The translations under genes and the position numbers were made by a program. The notes under the pieces are model-generated. The model did no database searches, was not told the DNA's origin, and saw nothing but the letters and a program-made list of their open reading frames with translations. From NCBI GenBank assembly GCA_964488355.1, contig CAZAUJ010000003.1:1-64000 (forward strand): a DNA stretch of 64,000 nt. Reading direction: 5' to 3'. This document shows positions 34,737 through 43,488 of the stretch, in pieces. The DNA comes from Thermoanaerobaculum sp964488355 (GTDB lineage Bacteria > Acidobacteriota > Thermoanaerobaculia > Thermoanaerobaculales > Thermoanaerobaculaceae). How positions within the stretch are numbered: position 1 is the first letter of the stretch; each line of letters starts with the position of its first letter.

Positions 34737-35257
34737 GGATGCGGCTTGCCCTCGCGGTTTTTGGGTCGCAAAACGGTCAAGCTGGCCCGCTCGGCCTCGC
34801 GTTTTTCCGCCGCCTCGTCTTCCCGCACCAGACCGGTGAGCAGGTCCACCAGGCGCTTGAGGTCGGCGCGAGCCGAGCGTCGCTGCATGCGCAGCTCGGC
34901 AATCACCTGCTCCACAGCCTCGGCCCGCTGCCGTGCCTCCTCCACCAGCCGGTCGGCCAGGACCTGGGCTTCGGTGAGGATGCGCTGCGCCTCCGCTTCC
35001 GCCTTTTGCACCGTCGCTTCGGCGGTTTTTTGTGCGGCAATGAGGGCCTCGTTCAGGGCCTCGGATTGCGCGCGGTACTCCTCCAGCTGTCGGGACAAGG
35101 ACTCTACCTGCGCGCGCAGCTCGGCGCGCAGCCGGGCCTCCTCCTCCACTTGTTCGGCCACCGCGCGCAGGAACTCCCGCACCGCATCCGGGTCAAAGCC
35201 GCGCAGCTTGGTGGGAAAGGAAGCCCCTTGAATTTCCAATGGCGTGAGGCGGTGCAT
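34733..35257 (-). CDS. DivIVA-domain coiled-coil protein
   Basis: A 174-residue protein. The N-terminal DivIVA-like segment (MHRLTPLEIQ, FPTKLRGFDPDAVREFL) is followed by a long coiled coil (residues ~30-140), then a basic tail. DivIVA proteins bind curved membrane at poles and septa and recruit division or polar proteins. Its stop overlaps the hutI start (GTGA). Confidence 0.85.
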   Translation of the reverse strand: MHRLTPLEIQGASFPTKLRGFDPDAVREFLRAVAEQVEEEARLRAELRAQVESLSRQLEEYRAQSEALNEALIAAQKTAEATVQKAEAEAQRILTEAQVLADRLVEEARQRAEAVEQVIAELRMQRRSARADLKRLVDLLTGLVREDEAAEKREAERASLTVLRPKNREGKPHP

Positions 35258-35316
35258 GGCTGCTGCCTCCCTTTATCGGTTCAGTCTACCACCGCGGGTC
35301 CCAACCTCGCCCTGAC

Positions 35317-36009
35317 CTAGGGGGTTTGCCTGGGGCCGAAGAGCACCCGCCCCAGCCGAACCCAGGTGGCGCCCTCCTCCACCGCCACCGCATAGTCTTC
35401 CGACATGCCCATGGAAAGCTCCAGGGTGGACAGACCCCATTTTTGGCAAAGCTGGTCGCGCAGGTGTCGCAGGGTGCGGAAATGGGGCCTGCAGGCGTCC
35501 GGGTTGGGGTGGTAAGGGGGCACGGTCAACAGCCCGCAAAGAACAAGGTGCGGGCAGCTGGCCAAGAGGAACTCCACCAGCCGCGGTAGCTCCTCCGGTA
35601 GCACTCCGCCTTTTTGTGCTTCCCGGCCCACGTTGACCTCGAGCATCACCGGCATCACCCGATGTTGAGCTGCCAAAAGCCTTTCCAAAGCCTGGGCCAG
35701 GGGCACGCGATCCACCGTGGCGATGAGATCGAAAAGCTCCAAGGCCTTCTTCGCCTTGTTCCTTTGCAGGGTGCCGATGAGGTGCCAGAAAGCGGATAGC
35801 CTCACGAGAGGCTTCTTGCTGGCTGCTTCCTGCACTCGGTTTTCACCGATGGCGTCCACGCCGGCGACAATGGCCTCTTCCACCGCTGAGGCGGGCTGGG
35901 TTTTGGTTACCGCCAGCACCTTGACCTCTGCCGGCGAGCGGCCTGCCCGGTGGCAGGCAGCGGCGATCACGTCTCGCACGTGCGCGAGGCGTCGGGCCAC
36001 GTCACTCAT
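35317..36009 (-). CDS. yggS: PLP homeostasis protein (YggS/PLPBP)
   Basis: A 230-residue pyridoxal phosphate-binding protein of the fold III/alanine-racemase barrel type, involved in vitamin B6 and amino-acid homeostasis rather than catalysis. The PLP lysine is in KVLAVTKTQP; GENRVQEA, FWHLIGTLQRNK and the phosphate-binding ELSMGMSEDY are typical. ATG at 36009 overlaps the end of rnhA. Followed by the divIVA-like gene, a proximity seen in many bacteria (yggS family near division genes). Confidence 0.95.
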   Translation of the reverse strand: MSDVARRLAHVRDVIAAACHRAGRSPAEVKVLAVTKTQPASAVEEAIVAGVDAIGENRVQEAASKKPLVRLSAFWHLIGTLQRNKAKKALELFDLIATVDRVPLAQALERLLAAQHRVMPVMLEVNVGREAQKGGVLPEELPRLVEFLLASCPHLVLCGLLTVPPYHPNPDACRPHFRTLRHLRDQLCQKWGLSTLELSMGMSEDYAVAVEEGATWVRLGRVLFGPRQTP

Positions 36010-36434
36010 GGGAGCAGGGGGGAAGGGAGGGTGGAGCTTTTTTGCGCGATGGCCTGGGCCGCAAGCCTGTCAGCTCGATGGTTGGCTTCCCGCGGCACGG
36101 CGTGCACCCGCCAGCTCTTGAAACCTGCCAGGGCTTGCTGCGCACGGCGGAACAGGGGTAGCACGTGCGGGGCACGTACGCGGTAAGCCCCGGTCAGCTG
36201 TCGCGCCAGCAACTGGGAGTCGGTAAGGATTTCCACTTCTTGAGCTCCCAGCTGGGAAAGCCGTTGGAGCGCCGCCAGCAAAGCAGCGTATTCGGCCACG
36301 TTGTTGGTAGTTTGGCCGAGGTAAATGCGGTGCTCTTCCTGCTGACCGTTAGGGTGCTGGATGACCACACCAGCCCCTGCCTCGCCCGGATTGCCCCGGG
36401 AACCCCCATCGATTTCCACCCGAAAGGCGGTCAT
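36006..36434 (-). CDS. rnhA: Ribonuclease HI-family protein
   Basis: A 142-residue RNase H fold protein that should cleave RNA in RNA-DNA hybrids. The four catalytic acids are visible: Asp9 (EIDGGSRGNPG), Glu48 (NNVAEYAALL), Asp72 (LTDSQLL) and Asp122 (ANHRADRLA). It lacks the basic handle of E. coli RNase HI, as many RnhA homologues do. ATG overlaps the stop of the zinc-ribbon gene (ATGA). Confidence 0.92.
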   Translation of the reverse strand: MTAFRVEIDGGSRGNPGEAGAGVVIQHPNGQQEEHRIYLGQTTNNVAEYAALLAALQRLSQLGAQEVEILTDSQLLARQLTGAYRVRAPHVLPLFRRAQQALAGFKSWRVHAVPREANHRADRLAAQAIAQKSSTLPSPLLP

Positions 36435-37162
36435 AGGGCCAAAGGCTGGATGATTTCCGGATCGTACAGCAGCCGGCGGCAGGAGTCGCAAAAGGCCAGC
36501 TCGGTGACCTCGCGCACCACCTGCACCAGGTAAGGCCGCAGCTGGGCGTGGCACGCGGAGCAGGCGTCTCCGTCCATCGGTACCACCACCGTGGGCTTGC
36601 GGGCCGCCCAGAGCTTTTTGAACTCCTCCCAGGCGGCGTTGCCCAACCGCCTCTGTAGCTCCCGAAGTTGGCTTTCCACCTGCGCCAGCTCCTCTGCCGC
36701 CTGCTGGCGTTGCGCGGCAAACTGCGCCTCCAGGTGTTCGCGGGCTTTGCGTTCCTCCTCCGATTCCGAAGCCAGGGAGGCAAGCTCCCTTTCCAGGTCG
36801 TCGATGGCCTGCCACTGAGCGAGCAGCTTCTCTTCCCGGGTCTTTAGCTCGGTTTCCACGTGGTCCAACTCAGAAACCACCGCCTGCAGCTGGCGCATGT
36901 TTGTCACCATGCTCTTTTGCTTGCGGAAATGATCCCGCTCCTTTTGCAGCGTTTCCACTTCTTTTTGCAGGGCTGCTTGCTTCCCCTTAAGCGTGTCCAA
37001 CTCCGCTTGCTTGGCTTGCAGCGTCCTTTGCCGCCCGGCCAAACGAGCCTGTTGGGCTCTCAGCTCTTCCGGGGGGTGGTCCAAGCGATGCTTAGCCGCG
37101 CGCCTCAGATCCAACAGACGCTGCAAGGTGACAAAGTACTGCAGCTTTTGCCGCGTATCCAA
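36431..37162 (-). CDS. Coiled-coil zinc-ribbon protein (COG1579/CT398-like)
   Basis: A 243-residue protein: a long antiparallel coiled coil (residues ~5-185) then a C-terminal four-cysteine zinc ribbon (CSACH and CDSC pairs, ~200-225). This architecture matches the CT398/COG1579 family, of uncertain function, often described as nucleic-acid-associated. The start is a TTG at 37162 with GAGGAGG at ideal spacing; the longer frame would run into the tRNA. Only 15 bases separate it from the CCA end of the CAU tRNA, so the two share a transcript. Confidence 0.88.
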   Translation of the reverse strand: MDTRQKLQYFVTLQRLLDLRRAAKHRLDHPPEELRAQQARLAGRQRTLQAKQAELDTLKGKQAALQKEVETLQKERDHFRKQKSMVTNMRQLQAVVSELDHVETELKTREEKLLAQWQAIDDLERELASLASESEEERKAREHLEAQFAAQRQQAAEELAQVESQLRELQRRLGNAAWEEFKKLWAARKPTVVVPMDGDACSACHAQLRPYLVQVVREVTELAFCDSCRRLLYDPEIIQPLAL

Positions 37163-37177
37163 TAGGTTCCTCCTCAC

Positions 37178-37253
37178 TGGTGGGTCCACCAGGATTCGAA
37201 CCTGGGACCTACCGGTTATGAGCCGGCAGCTCTGACCGCTGAGCTATGGACCC
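37178..37253 (-). tRNA. tRNA with CAU anticodon (elongator Met, or Ile2)
   Basis: A 76-base tRNA with encoded CCA. Acceptor GGGTCCA pairs with TGGACCC, anticodon loop CTCATAA (anticodon CAT) sits on a GCCGG-type stem, and the T-loop is TTCGAAT. The sequence alone does not separate elongator tRNA-Met from the lysidine-modified tRNA-Ile2; it lacks initiator features. Confidence 0.93.
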
Positions 37254-37374
37254 GCCTTGTCCTCGCCCCCCGCCCGCCTTCCCGACGAGGCCACGACCCT
37301 TGCCGGCGGCTTGCCTTGGGCGCTCGCCATCCGGACCGAGGGCTGGGTCGGGTGGCGCTCCCACCCACCGCGCC

Positions 37375-37403
37375 ATTCTACGATGCGGGCGCCGGCGGCA
37401 CAA
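37375..37403 (-). promoter_or_regulatory. Predicted promoter between rpoD and the CAU tRNA
   Basis: TTGTGC (37403 to 37398), 17-base spacer, TAGAAT (37380 to 37375). Transcription would start near 37368, giving a ~115-base GC-rich leader with a GGGTGG/CCACCC hairpin before the tRNA 5' end. No gene is seen in 37254-37409. Confidence 0.5.
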
Positions 37404-37409
37404 GGGCCG

Positions 37410-39131
37410 CTAGCCCATCACGTCCAGGTAGGGCTTGAGGAGCTTTGCCCGCGAGGGATGCCGTAGCTTGCGCAACGCCTTGGACTCGATTTGTCGGATA
37501 CGCTCGCGGGTAACGTTGAAGGCTTTGCCCACCTCTTCCAGCGTGTGCTCCGTGCCGTCTCCGATGCCAAAGCGCCGGCGCAAGACCTCCGCTTCTCGGG
37601 GGGTAAGGGTGCGCAGCACCGCCTCTGCTTGCGCCCGCAGCGACGCGCTGATGACCGCGTCAATGGGGGAGACGACGGAGCTGTCCTCCACAAAGTCCCC
37701 CAGGTGGGAATCCTCTTCCTCGCCAATGGGCGTCTCGAGCGAGATCGGCTCTTGGGCGATCTTCATGATCTTGCGCACCTTGGCCACGGGAATTTCCATG
37801 CGCTCGGCGATTTCTTCCGAAGTGGGTTCCCGCCCCAGCTCCTGGACCAGCTGGCGTTGGCAGCGGGTGAGCTTGTTGATGGTCTCGATCATGTGAACGG
37901 GAATGCGAATGGTGCGGGCTTGGTCAGCAATGGCGCGGGTAATGGCTTGGCGGATCCACCAGGTGGCATAGGTGGAAAACTTGTAGCCGCGGCGGTACTC
38001 GAACTTGTCCACCGCCTTCATAAGGCCAATGTTGCCCTCTTGGATGAGGTCCAGGAACTGCAAGCCGCGGTTGGTATACTTCTTGGCAATGGAAACCACC
38101 AAGCGAAGGTTGGCGACGATCAGTTCCTGCTTGGCGTCGTCCGTTTCCCGTTCCCCTTCCCGCACCAGGGCCACCACGCGCTTGAATTCCTCGTAAGGAA
38201 CACCGTACTCCGCTTCCAGCCTGGCCAGCTCTTCCCGGTAACGGCGAATGCGCTCCTCGTAGAAGGCGCGTCGCTCGGCGTTGCGCTCGGTCTTGACCTT
38301 GGCTTCGTCCTTGCGAATGGTGGTAATGGGGATGGAGAACCGACGTTCCACTTCCCCCAAAAAGGCCACGAGCCGGTTGCGGGTTTGGGTGGTGAAGTCG
38401 GTGGAGCGCACCAAGACCGAGATTGCCCCCGCCTGCTCGTCCAGCTTGGTTTCCAGCTCCTGGGCTTTTTTCGAGCCTTTCTTGCACTTGCGCAGCTGCT
38501 CCTTCAGCACCTTGGCTAGGCAATCCAGTTCGTGGATCTTGGCAAAAATGCCCGCCGTTTCCTCTACCCGCGCCAGCGACCGCTCGTCCAGCTTGACCGA
38601 CAGGCCGGCCAACAGGTCGCGGCTTAAACGACGGTCACGTCGGGCCGCTTCGTTGGCACGAAGGAACAGCTTGAGGATGGTGGGCGAAGAGGCCAACGCG
38701 CAAAATACCTTCGCTTCCCCCGCTTCGATGCGCTTGGCGATGGCCACCTCTCCCTCTTTGTCCAGGAGCTTGACCGTGCCCATTTCTCGCAGGTACATGC
38801 GCACCGGGTCATTGGTCCGCTCCAGCTCCTCCTCTGGCGCCAGCACCGCCGCCGCTTCTGGGTTAGCCGCCCGCTCGGCTTCCTCCTCGAAGCTGGCCGC
38901 CTTCTCTTGGCTGTCGATCACCTCGATGTCGTTCTCGGAAAAGCGCAGAAAGATCTCATCCAGCTCCTCGGTGCTGGCAGCCACCTCTTCGGGCAAGATC
39001 TCCAGAATCTCGTCCACCAGCACGTAGCCCCGCTCCTTACCCAACTGGAGCAGCCGGGGCAGCTCGGAGTACTTTTCCTCCAAGCTCAGTGTGGTCACGT
39101 CCTCTTCAAATTCCACGTGTTCCTCCCTCAT
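37410..39131 (-). CDS. rpoD: RNA polymerase primary sigma factor RpoD
   Basis: Primary sigma-70 factor, 573 residues. N-terminal region 1.1-like helices (LLQLGKERGYVLVDEILEIL), region 1.2 DPVRMYLREMG, a non-conserved insertion of about 200 residues, region 2 with DLIQEGNIGLMKAVDKFEYR and FSTYATWWIRQAIT, region 3 and region 4 ending VTRERIRQIESKALRKLRHP. ATG at 39131 follows GGGAGAGG and lies inside the dnaG 3' end (26-base overlap). Last gene of the macromolecular-synthesis operon. Confidence 0.97.
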   Translation of the reverse strand: MREEHVEFEEDVTTLSLEEKYSELPRLLQLGKERGYVLVDEILEILPEEVAASTEELDEIFLRFSENDIEVIDSQEKAASFEEEAERAANPEAAAVLAPEEELERTNDPVRMYLREMGTVKLLDKEGEVAIAKRIEAGEAKVFCALASSPTILKLFLRANEAARRDRRLSRDLLAGLSVKLDERSLARVEETAGIFAKIHELDCLAKVLKEQLRKCKKGSKKAQELETKLDEQAGAISVLVRSTDFTTQTRNRLVAFLGEVERRFSIPITTIRKDEAKVKTERNAERRAFYEERIRRYREELARLEAEYGVPYEEFKRVVALVREGERETDDAKQELIVANLRLVVSIAKKYTNRGLQFLDLIQEGNIGLMKAVDKFEYRRGYKFSTYATWWIRQAITRAIADQARTIRIPVHMIETINKLTRCQRQLVQELGREPTSEEIAERMEIPVAKVRKIMKIAQEPISLETPIGEEEDSHLGDFVEDSSVVSPIDAVISASLRAQAEAVLRTLTPREAEVLRRRFGIGDGTEHTLEEVGKAFNVTRERIRQIESKALRKLRHPSRAKLLKPYLDVMG

Positions 39132-40848
39132 CGGCCTCTCCCGCCCGTTGCAATATCTCCTCCATCTCGTGCAGCGCACGAGCGAGAGCTTCCCTGTCGT
39201 TGGCAGCTTGGGCTCGCCGAACGAGCTCGCTGAGAACGGCGAGCCGCTTTTTTCTGTGCCTTGCCCAAAGCTCCCTCAAGAGCCTCCCCAGCCCTTCGTC
39301 GCTGGTTGGAGGGGCCTCATGTTCGAGCGCCGCCAGCAGGCGTCGCGCTCCACGGTCATTAATGTGGGTACTGAGGGCAGAAATTTCAAGGGGCCCGCCT
39401 TGCCGCTGCAGCTGCAGCAAGGCCTCGACCACCTGGCGCACCGCTGGGTGCTGAAGCTCCTCGACCGGTAGTCGCTGCAACAGGGCTGCTCGCTCGCTTT
39501 CGGGCCTATCGATCAGCAAGGCGCGTAGCAGAGAAAGCTCGCCCGCGGGTACGGGTGGAGCCTCTTGCTGGCGGGTAGAAACGCGCACCGGACCGAGCGG
39601 GGCCAGGTGGTCCAAAGGGACCCCAGCACCGCGAGCGAGCTCTTCCACGAGAGCGTAGCGTCGTACGGGATCGGGACAGCGTTGCACGAGTTCGAGCGCC
39701 TGAGACAGGTGCTGTCGGCGCGCGGCAAGCGAGTCCCCGGCGAGCTGAAGCAAAAACTGGGCAGGGCTGGCAGCCTGCTGCAACTTCTGCTGAAAGCCGT
39801 CCCGGCCGAAGCGACGCAAAAAAAGGTCGGGGTCTGTGCCCTCGGGCAGGAGCACCACACCCACCTCCAGGTCTGCAGCCAGCAGGGTGCCGAGCGCCGC
39901 TTTGGCCGCTTTCTTGCCCGCCTCGTCGCCGTCAAAGCACACCACCACCCTGCTGGCCCGTCGAGCAAGCTCCTTGGCGTGGTGCTCGGAGAGGGCTGTC
40001 CCTAGCGTGGCCACGGTGTGCGCGAAGCCGGCCAACTGCAACGCCAGACAGTCGAAGTAGCCTTCAACCACCAGCGCCTCGCCCCGTTCGGCCATGGCTC
40101 GAGCAGCCCGGTCACCCCCGAAAAGGATGCGGGACTTGGAAAACAACGGCGTTTCCGGACAGTTGAGGTACTTGGGCTGCACTTCCTCGCTCACGGCTCT
40201 GCCGCCAAAGGCCACCAGCTGCCCTCGGAAGGTGCGTATGGGGATGGTGATACGGTCGCGGAAGCGGTCACGCAGCCGCCCATCCTCCCCTTGCACTGAC
40301 AGCCCCGAGAGCACAAGGGTCTTTTCCGCGAAGCCGTGCCGCTGAAGGGTATCCGTGAGCTCGCGAAAACCTGCTGGTGCGTAGCCCAGACCGGCTTCCT
40401 GGGCCTGAAGGAGGGAAACACCCCGGCGCTCCAAATAGGCGCGGGGTCGGTCCCAGCTGACGCGAGCGAGGAAAAAAGCTTGCGCTGCTTCCAGGGCGCG
40501 TTGCAGGCTTTCCGTCAGCTCCGCCTGCCGTCGGCGGGCTGGAGAAGACTCCGGCAAGCTTACGCCAAAGCGCTTGGCCAGAGCCTCGACCGCTTCCGGA
40601 AAGGTCAGGTGCTGTGTTTCCATGACGAAGTCGAAGACGCTGCCGCCCTTGCGACAGCCAAAGCAGTAAAAGGTGCCCTTGTCGGGCGAGACGTAAAAAG
40701 ATGGGGTACGTTCCCCATGGAAGGGGCAAAGCCCCACGTAGTTTTTTCCCGCTTTCCGCAGGCTCACCACCTCGCCCACCACCGCCAGGATGTCCACCGC
40801 CAGGCGCACCTGCTCCACCACCCGGGGCGAGAGGTCGTAGGGGCTCAC
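39106..40848 (-). CDS. dnaG: DNA primase DnaG
   Basis: Synthesises RNA primers for replication. 580 residues. The N-terminal CHC2-type zinc finger (CPFHGERTPSFYV, FYCFGCRKGGSVFDF), the Toprim core (VVEGYFDCLALQLAG, VCFDGDEAGKKA, EGTDPDLFLR) and a C-terminal helicase-binding region are present. GTG at 40848 overlaps the mutS2 stop (GTGA); its own end overlaps rpoD. Confidence 0.96.
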   Translation of the reverse strand: MSPYDLSPRVVEQVRLAVDILAVVGEVVSLRKAGKNYVGLCPFHGERTPSFYVSPDKGTFYCFGCRKGGSVFDFVMETQHLTFPEAVEALAKRFGVSLPESSPARRRQAELTESLQRALEAAQAFFLARVSWDRPRAYLERRGVSLLQAQEAGLGYAPAGFRELTDTLQRHGFAEKTLVLSGLSVQGEDGRLRDRFRDRITIPIRTFRGQLVAFGGRAVSEEVQPKYLNCPETPLFSKSRILFGGDRAARAMAERGEALVVEGYFDCLALQLAGFAHTVATLGTALSEHHAKELARRASRVVVCFDGDEAGKKAAKAALGTLLAADLEVGVVLLPEGTDPDLFLRRFGRDGFQQKLQQAASPAQFLLQLAGDSLAARRQHLSQALELVQRCPDPVRRYALVEELARGAGVPLDHLAPLGPVRVSTRQQEAPPVPAGELSLLRALLIDRPESERAALLQRLPVEELQHPAVRQVVEALLQLQRQGGPLEISALSTHINDRGARRLLAALEHEAPPTSDEGLGRLLRELWARHRKKRLAVLSELVRRAQAANDREALARALHEMEEILQRAGEADEGGTRGI

Positions 40849-43175
40849 GACTCCAGCTCCACTTCGGTGACGCCGGTGCCGCCCCGGTACTCGGGCGGGT
40901 GCTGGAACCGGGCCACGCCCGGAAAGCCGCGCAGTACCTCCCACACCAGCCGGCGCAGGGCGCCCGTCCCGTGCCCATGGACGATACGCAGGTGGCGGAT
41001 GCCGCTCAACAAGGCCGCATCCAAAAACTTCTCAAGCTGCCAGCGCGCCTGCTCACGATCCAGCCCCAAAAGCACCAGCTCCTGCGTCCCTTCCCGCGCC
41101 TGGACCTCCACCTCGGCCCGCGCCGGCGAGGAAGCTGCCGGTCGACAGGCCCCCGAGGCAACCCAAAGCTTCTTGCCAGCGATGGCCACCTGCGCTTTCC
41201 CTTCACCCACGGAGAGCACCTGGCCCAACCCTGGAAAGCCCTGGACGCGCACCATCTCGCCGGGTTTCAAAACCGCTTCGCTCCCTTCCGCGGCTTCCGA
41301 CTCAACGGGCAAGCTCAGTGCCTGCGAGCGCAACGCAGCTCGTCGTCGCCTCCCGAGGGCTCGTCCCTCTTCCCTTGCTTTTGCCAGCTCCCGCTCCACC
41401 TTGGCCCAACGCTCCTGTGCTTGCTGGCGCATCTTTGCGAGCTCGTGCCGGAGCGCGTGCTCGAGCTTTTCCTTTTCCTGTGCCAACGCTGCTTTTTGCT
41501 CCTCCAGGGCCTTTCTGGCTTCTTCCAGCTCCGCCGCCCGCCTTGCCAGCTCCGCGTGCTCTTCCCGCAGGCCATCCGCCTCCGCTTCCAAACGTGCCAG
41601 CAGCCGGTCCACCTGCCGCAGGGCGGGGTTTACCAACGCCTCCGCCCTGGCGAGAACGCTGGTGGGCAGGCCGCAAGCCCTCGCCAGGGCCAGGCCGCGG
41701 GAGCGACCGGGGTGGCCCAAGGCGAGACGGAAGGTGGGTCGGCCGGTGACATCGTCGAAACCCATGGCGGCGTTGGCAGCGCTGGGTAAGTTTTCCGCGT
41801 GCGAGGCCAAGGCCATGAGGTGCGTGGTGGCTACCGTCCACCACCCCCTTCGTGCCAGCTCTTCCAACACCGCTGCCCCCAGCGCCTGGCCCTCCTCCGG
41901 ATCGGTGCCGGACCCCAGCTCGTCGTACAGCACCAGCAACTGGGTCTCCTTTCTGGCAAGCAGGTGGGCGGTGTCAATCATAGCTGCCTGGAAGGTGGAA
42001 CGCTCCGCCAAAACGTCCTGCTCGTCACCGATGTGGCAGAACAGCCCATCCAGTGCGGGCAAGGTGGTGTCCTCTCCTGCCAGCACCGGAATGGCGGAAA
42101 AGGCCTGAGCCACCGTCAAGCCCAACGTCTTAAGCGCCACCGTCTTACCTCCGGCGTTGGGACCTGAGATGAGCAGCAGGCGCACGCCGGGCGGAAACAC
42201 CAGCCCGGTGGGAACCACCCCTTGGCGGTTTCCCGCCTCTCCCAGCACCGCCGCGCGCAGGGGCGCCAGGCTGGGATCCAGCAGCGGGTGGCGAGCGCCC
42301 AAAAGCCGAAGCTGCTCGCCTTTGCCCGGCGGCAGCAATACCGCACCGGTGGCGCGAGCAAACAGTACCCGCGCCTGGAACGCGTCCAGCTCGGCAAGCA
42401 CTTGGCAGGCGGCCAGCAGCTCCGCTCGGCGCTGGCGGAAGGCGGTTGAGAGCTCACCCAGAATTCGCTCCTCTTCTTCTCGAATGCGCGAAGAGACCTC
42501 CGAAAGCTGGTTGTTCAGCTCCACCAAAGCAAAAGGCTCGACAAAAACGGTGGCGCCGCTGCCGGAGGTGTCCAGCACCAGCCCGGAGACTCGAGCCCGT
42601 TCGCTGGAGGGGATGGGCAGGCAGTACCGGTCCCGCCGGAGGGTGTAGGGGCCGGTAGCAAAGGGAAACTGCCGAGCCAGAATCTCCAGTTGGGTGGCAA
42701 GCTGCTCGCGCAGGCGTTCCCGGGCCGCGCGGGCCTGAGCCAGGGTAGGGGAGGCGCTATCGAGGACGTTACCTTCCTGATCAATTCGGCGCTCGCACCA
42801 TTGAAGGAAGCCGGTCAGCTGGGGCAGGCGAAAAGCTGAGCCTGCCAAGTTGGGCCCGGGTGAGTCAGCTAGCAGGCAGCTGCGGACTTCTTCTATGGTC
42901 CGCAGCAGGCTCACCAGCCGCACCAGCTCTCGGGCGCTCCAGGTGGAGGCATCCGAAGCCAAAAGCTTGCCTGCTTCCAGACCCTCAAGGGGCAAGCTAC
43001 CGTGTTCGGCGAGAAATGCCCAAAGCTCACGGCAAAGCTCGTAAGCCTGGTGGGCGCGATGGTCAAACTGCGGCACGGTGGCCATGACCAAGGCCTTTCC
43101 TGCCTCGGTCTTGGCAAAAGAAGCCACCAGCTGCAGCACCTTGGGCCACTCCAGGGCTGCCAACGCTTGCTGCAT
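40845..43175 (-). CDS. mutS2: MutS2 endonuclease/ribosome rescue factor
   Basis: A 776-residue MutS2. N-terminal core and clamp helices, then the ATPase domain (GPNAGGKTVALKTLGL, DELGSGTDPEEGQALG, TTHLMALASHA), a coiled coil, a KOW-like segment and the C-terminal Smr nuclease domain (LDREQARWQLEKFLD, HLRIVHGHGTGALR). MutS2 has been linked to suppression of recombination and, in Bacillus, to collided ribosomes. ATG at 43175 lies 11 bases after rpsU and overlaps dnaG. Confidence 0.95.
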   Translation of the reverse strand: MQQALAALEWPKVLQLVASFAKTEAGKALVMATVPQFDHRAHQAYELCRELWAFLAEHGSLPLEGLEAGKLLASDASTWSARELVRLVSLLRTIEEVRSCLLADSPGPNLAGSAFRLPQLTGFLQWCERRIDQEGNVLDSASPTLAQARAARERLREQLATQLEILARQFPFATGPYTLRRDRYCLPIPSSERARVSGLVLDTSGSGATVFVEPFALVELNNQLSEVSSRIREEEERILGELSTAFRQRRAELLAACQVLAELDAFQARVLFARATGAVLLPPGKGEQLRLLGARHPLLDPSLAPLRAAVLGEAGNRQGVVPTGLVFPPGVRLLLISGPNAGGKTVALKTLGLTVAQAFSAIPVLAGEDTTLPALDGLFCHIGDEQDVLAERSTFQAAMIDTAHLLARKETQLLVLYDELGSGTDPEEGQALGAAVLEELARRGWWTVATTHLMALASHAENLPSAANAAMGFDDVTGRPTFRLALGHPGRSRGLALARACGLPTSVLARAEALVNPALRQVDRLLARLEAEADGLREEHAELARRAAELEEARKALEEQKAALAQEKEKLEHALRHELAKMRQQAQERWAKVERELAKAREEGRALGRRRRAALRSQALSLPVESEAAEGSEAVLKPGEMVRVQGFPGLGQVLSVGEGKAQVAIAGKKLWVASGACRPAASSPARAEVEVQAREGTQELVLLGLDREQARWQLEKFLDAALLSGIRHLRIVHGHGTGALRRLVWEVLRGFPGVARFQHPPEYRGGTGVTEVELES

Positions 43176-43186
43176 GGTCTGAGGGG

Positions 43187-43399
43187 CTAGAGAAGGCCGG
43201 CCTTTCTTTGTTGAGCGAGCTTGCGCAACAGCTTCTTGCGCGATTGAATCAGCTTGCGCTTGCGGCGCTCCGAGGGCTTCTCGTAATGCTGACGCTTCTT
43301 GATTTCCGAGAGGATGCCGGCTTTCTCGCACTTGCGCTTGAAGCGACGCAAGGCCTGCTCGAAGGATTCATTTTCGCGAACATGAACAACTGTGGGCAC
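43187..43399 (-). CDS. rpsU: Ribosomal protein bS21
   Basis: A small basic protein of 70 residues. The typical bS21 sequence begins PTVVHVRENESFEQALRRF and carries FKRKCEKAGILSEIKKR and a basic C-terminus. GTG at 43399 has a GGGGGTGA ribosome site. First gene of rpsU-mutS2-dnaG-rpoD, with its own promoter at 43456-43485. Confidence 0.95.
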   Translation of the reverse strand: MPTVVHVRENESFEQALRRFKRKCEKAGILSEIKKRQHYEKPSERRKRKLIQSRKKLLRKLAQQRKAGLL

Positions 43400-43455
43400 A
43401 CACCGTCACCCCCTCTCCGCGCCTTTTTGCTGCCCTCGCAGCCGCGCAAGAGAGA

Positions 43456-43485
43456 ATACTATCCCAGTCTTGGGGTGGAGGTCAA
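43456..43485 (-). promoter_or_regulatory. Promoter of the rpsU-mutS2-dnaG-rpoD operon
   Basis: TTGACC (43485 to 43480), 18-base spacer, TAGTAT (43461 to 43456), about 55 bases upstream of the rpsU start. Confidence 0.65.
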
Positions 43486-43488
43486 CCG

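Noticed and set aside
40701..42108. Long plus-strand ORFs opposite dnaG and mutS2
   Set aside because: They are shadows of high-GC coding sequence with low-complexity composition and no recognisable domains.
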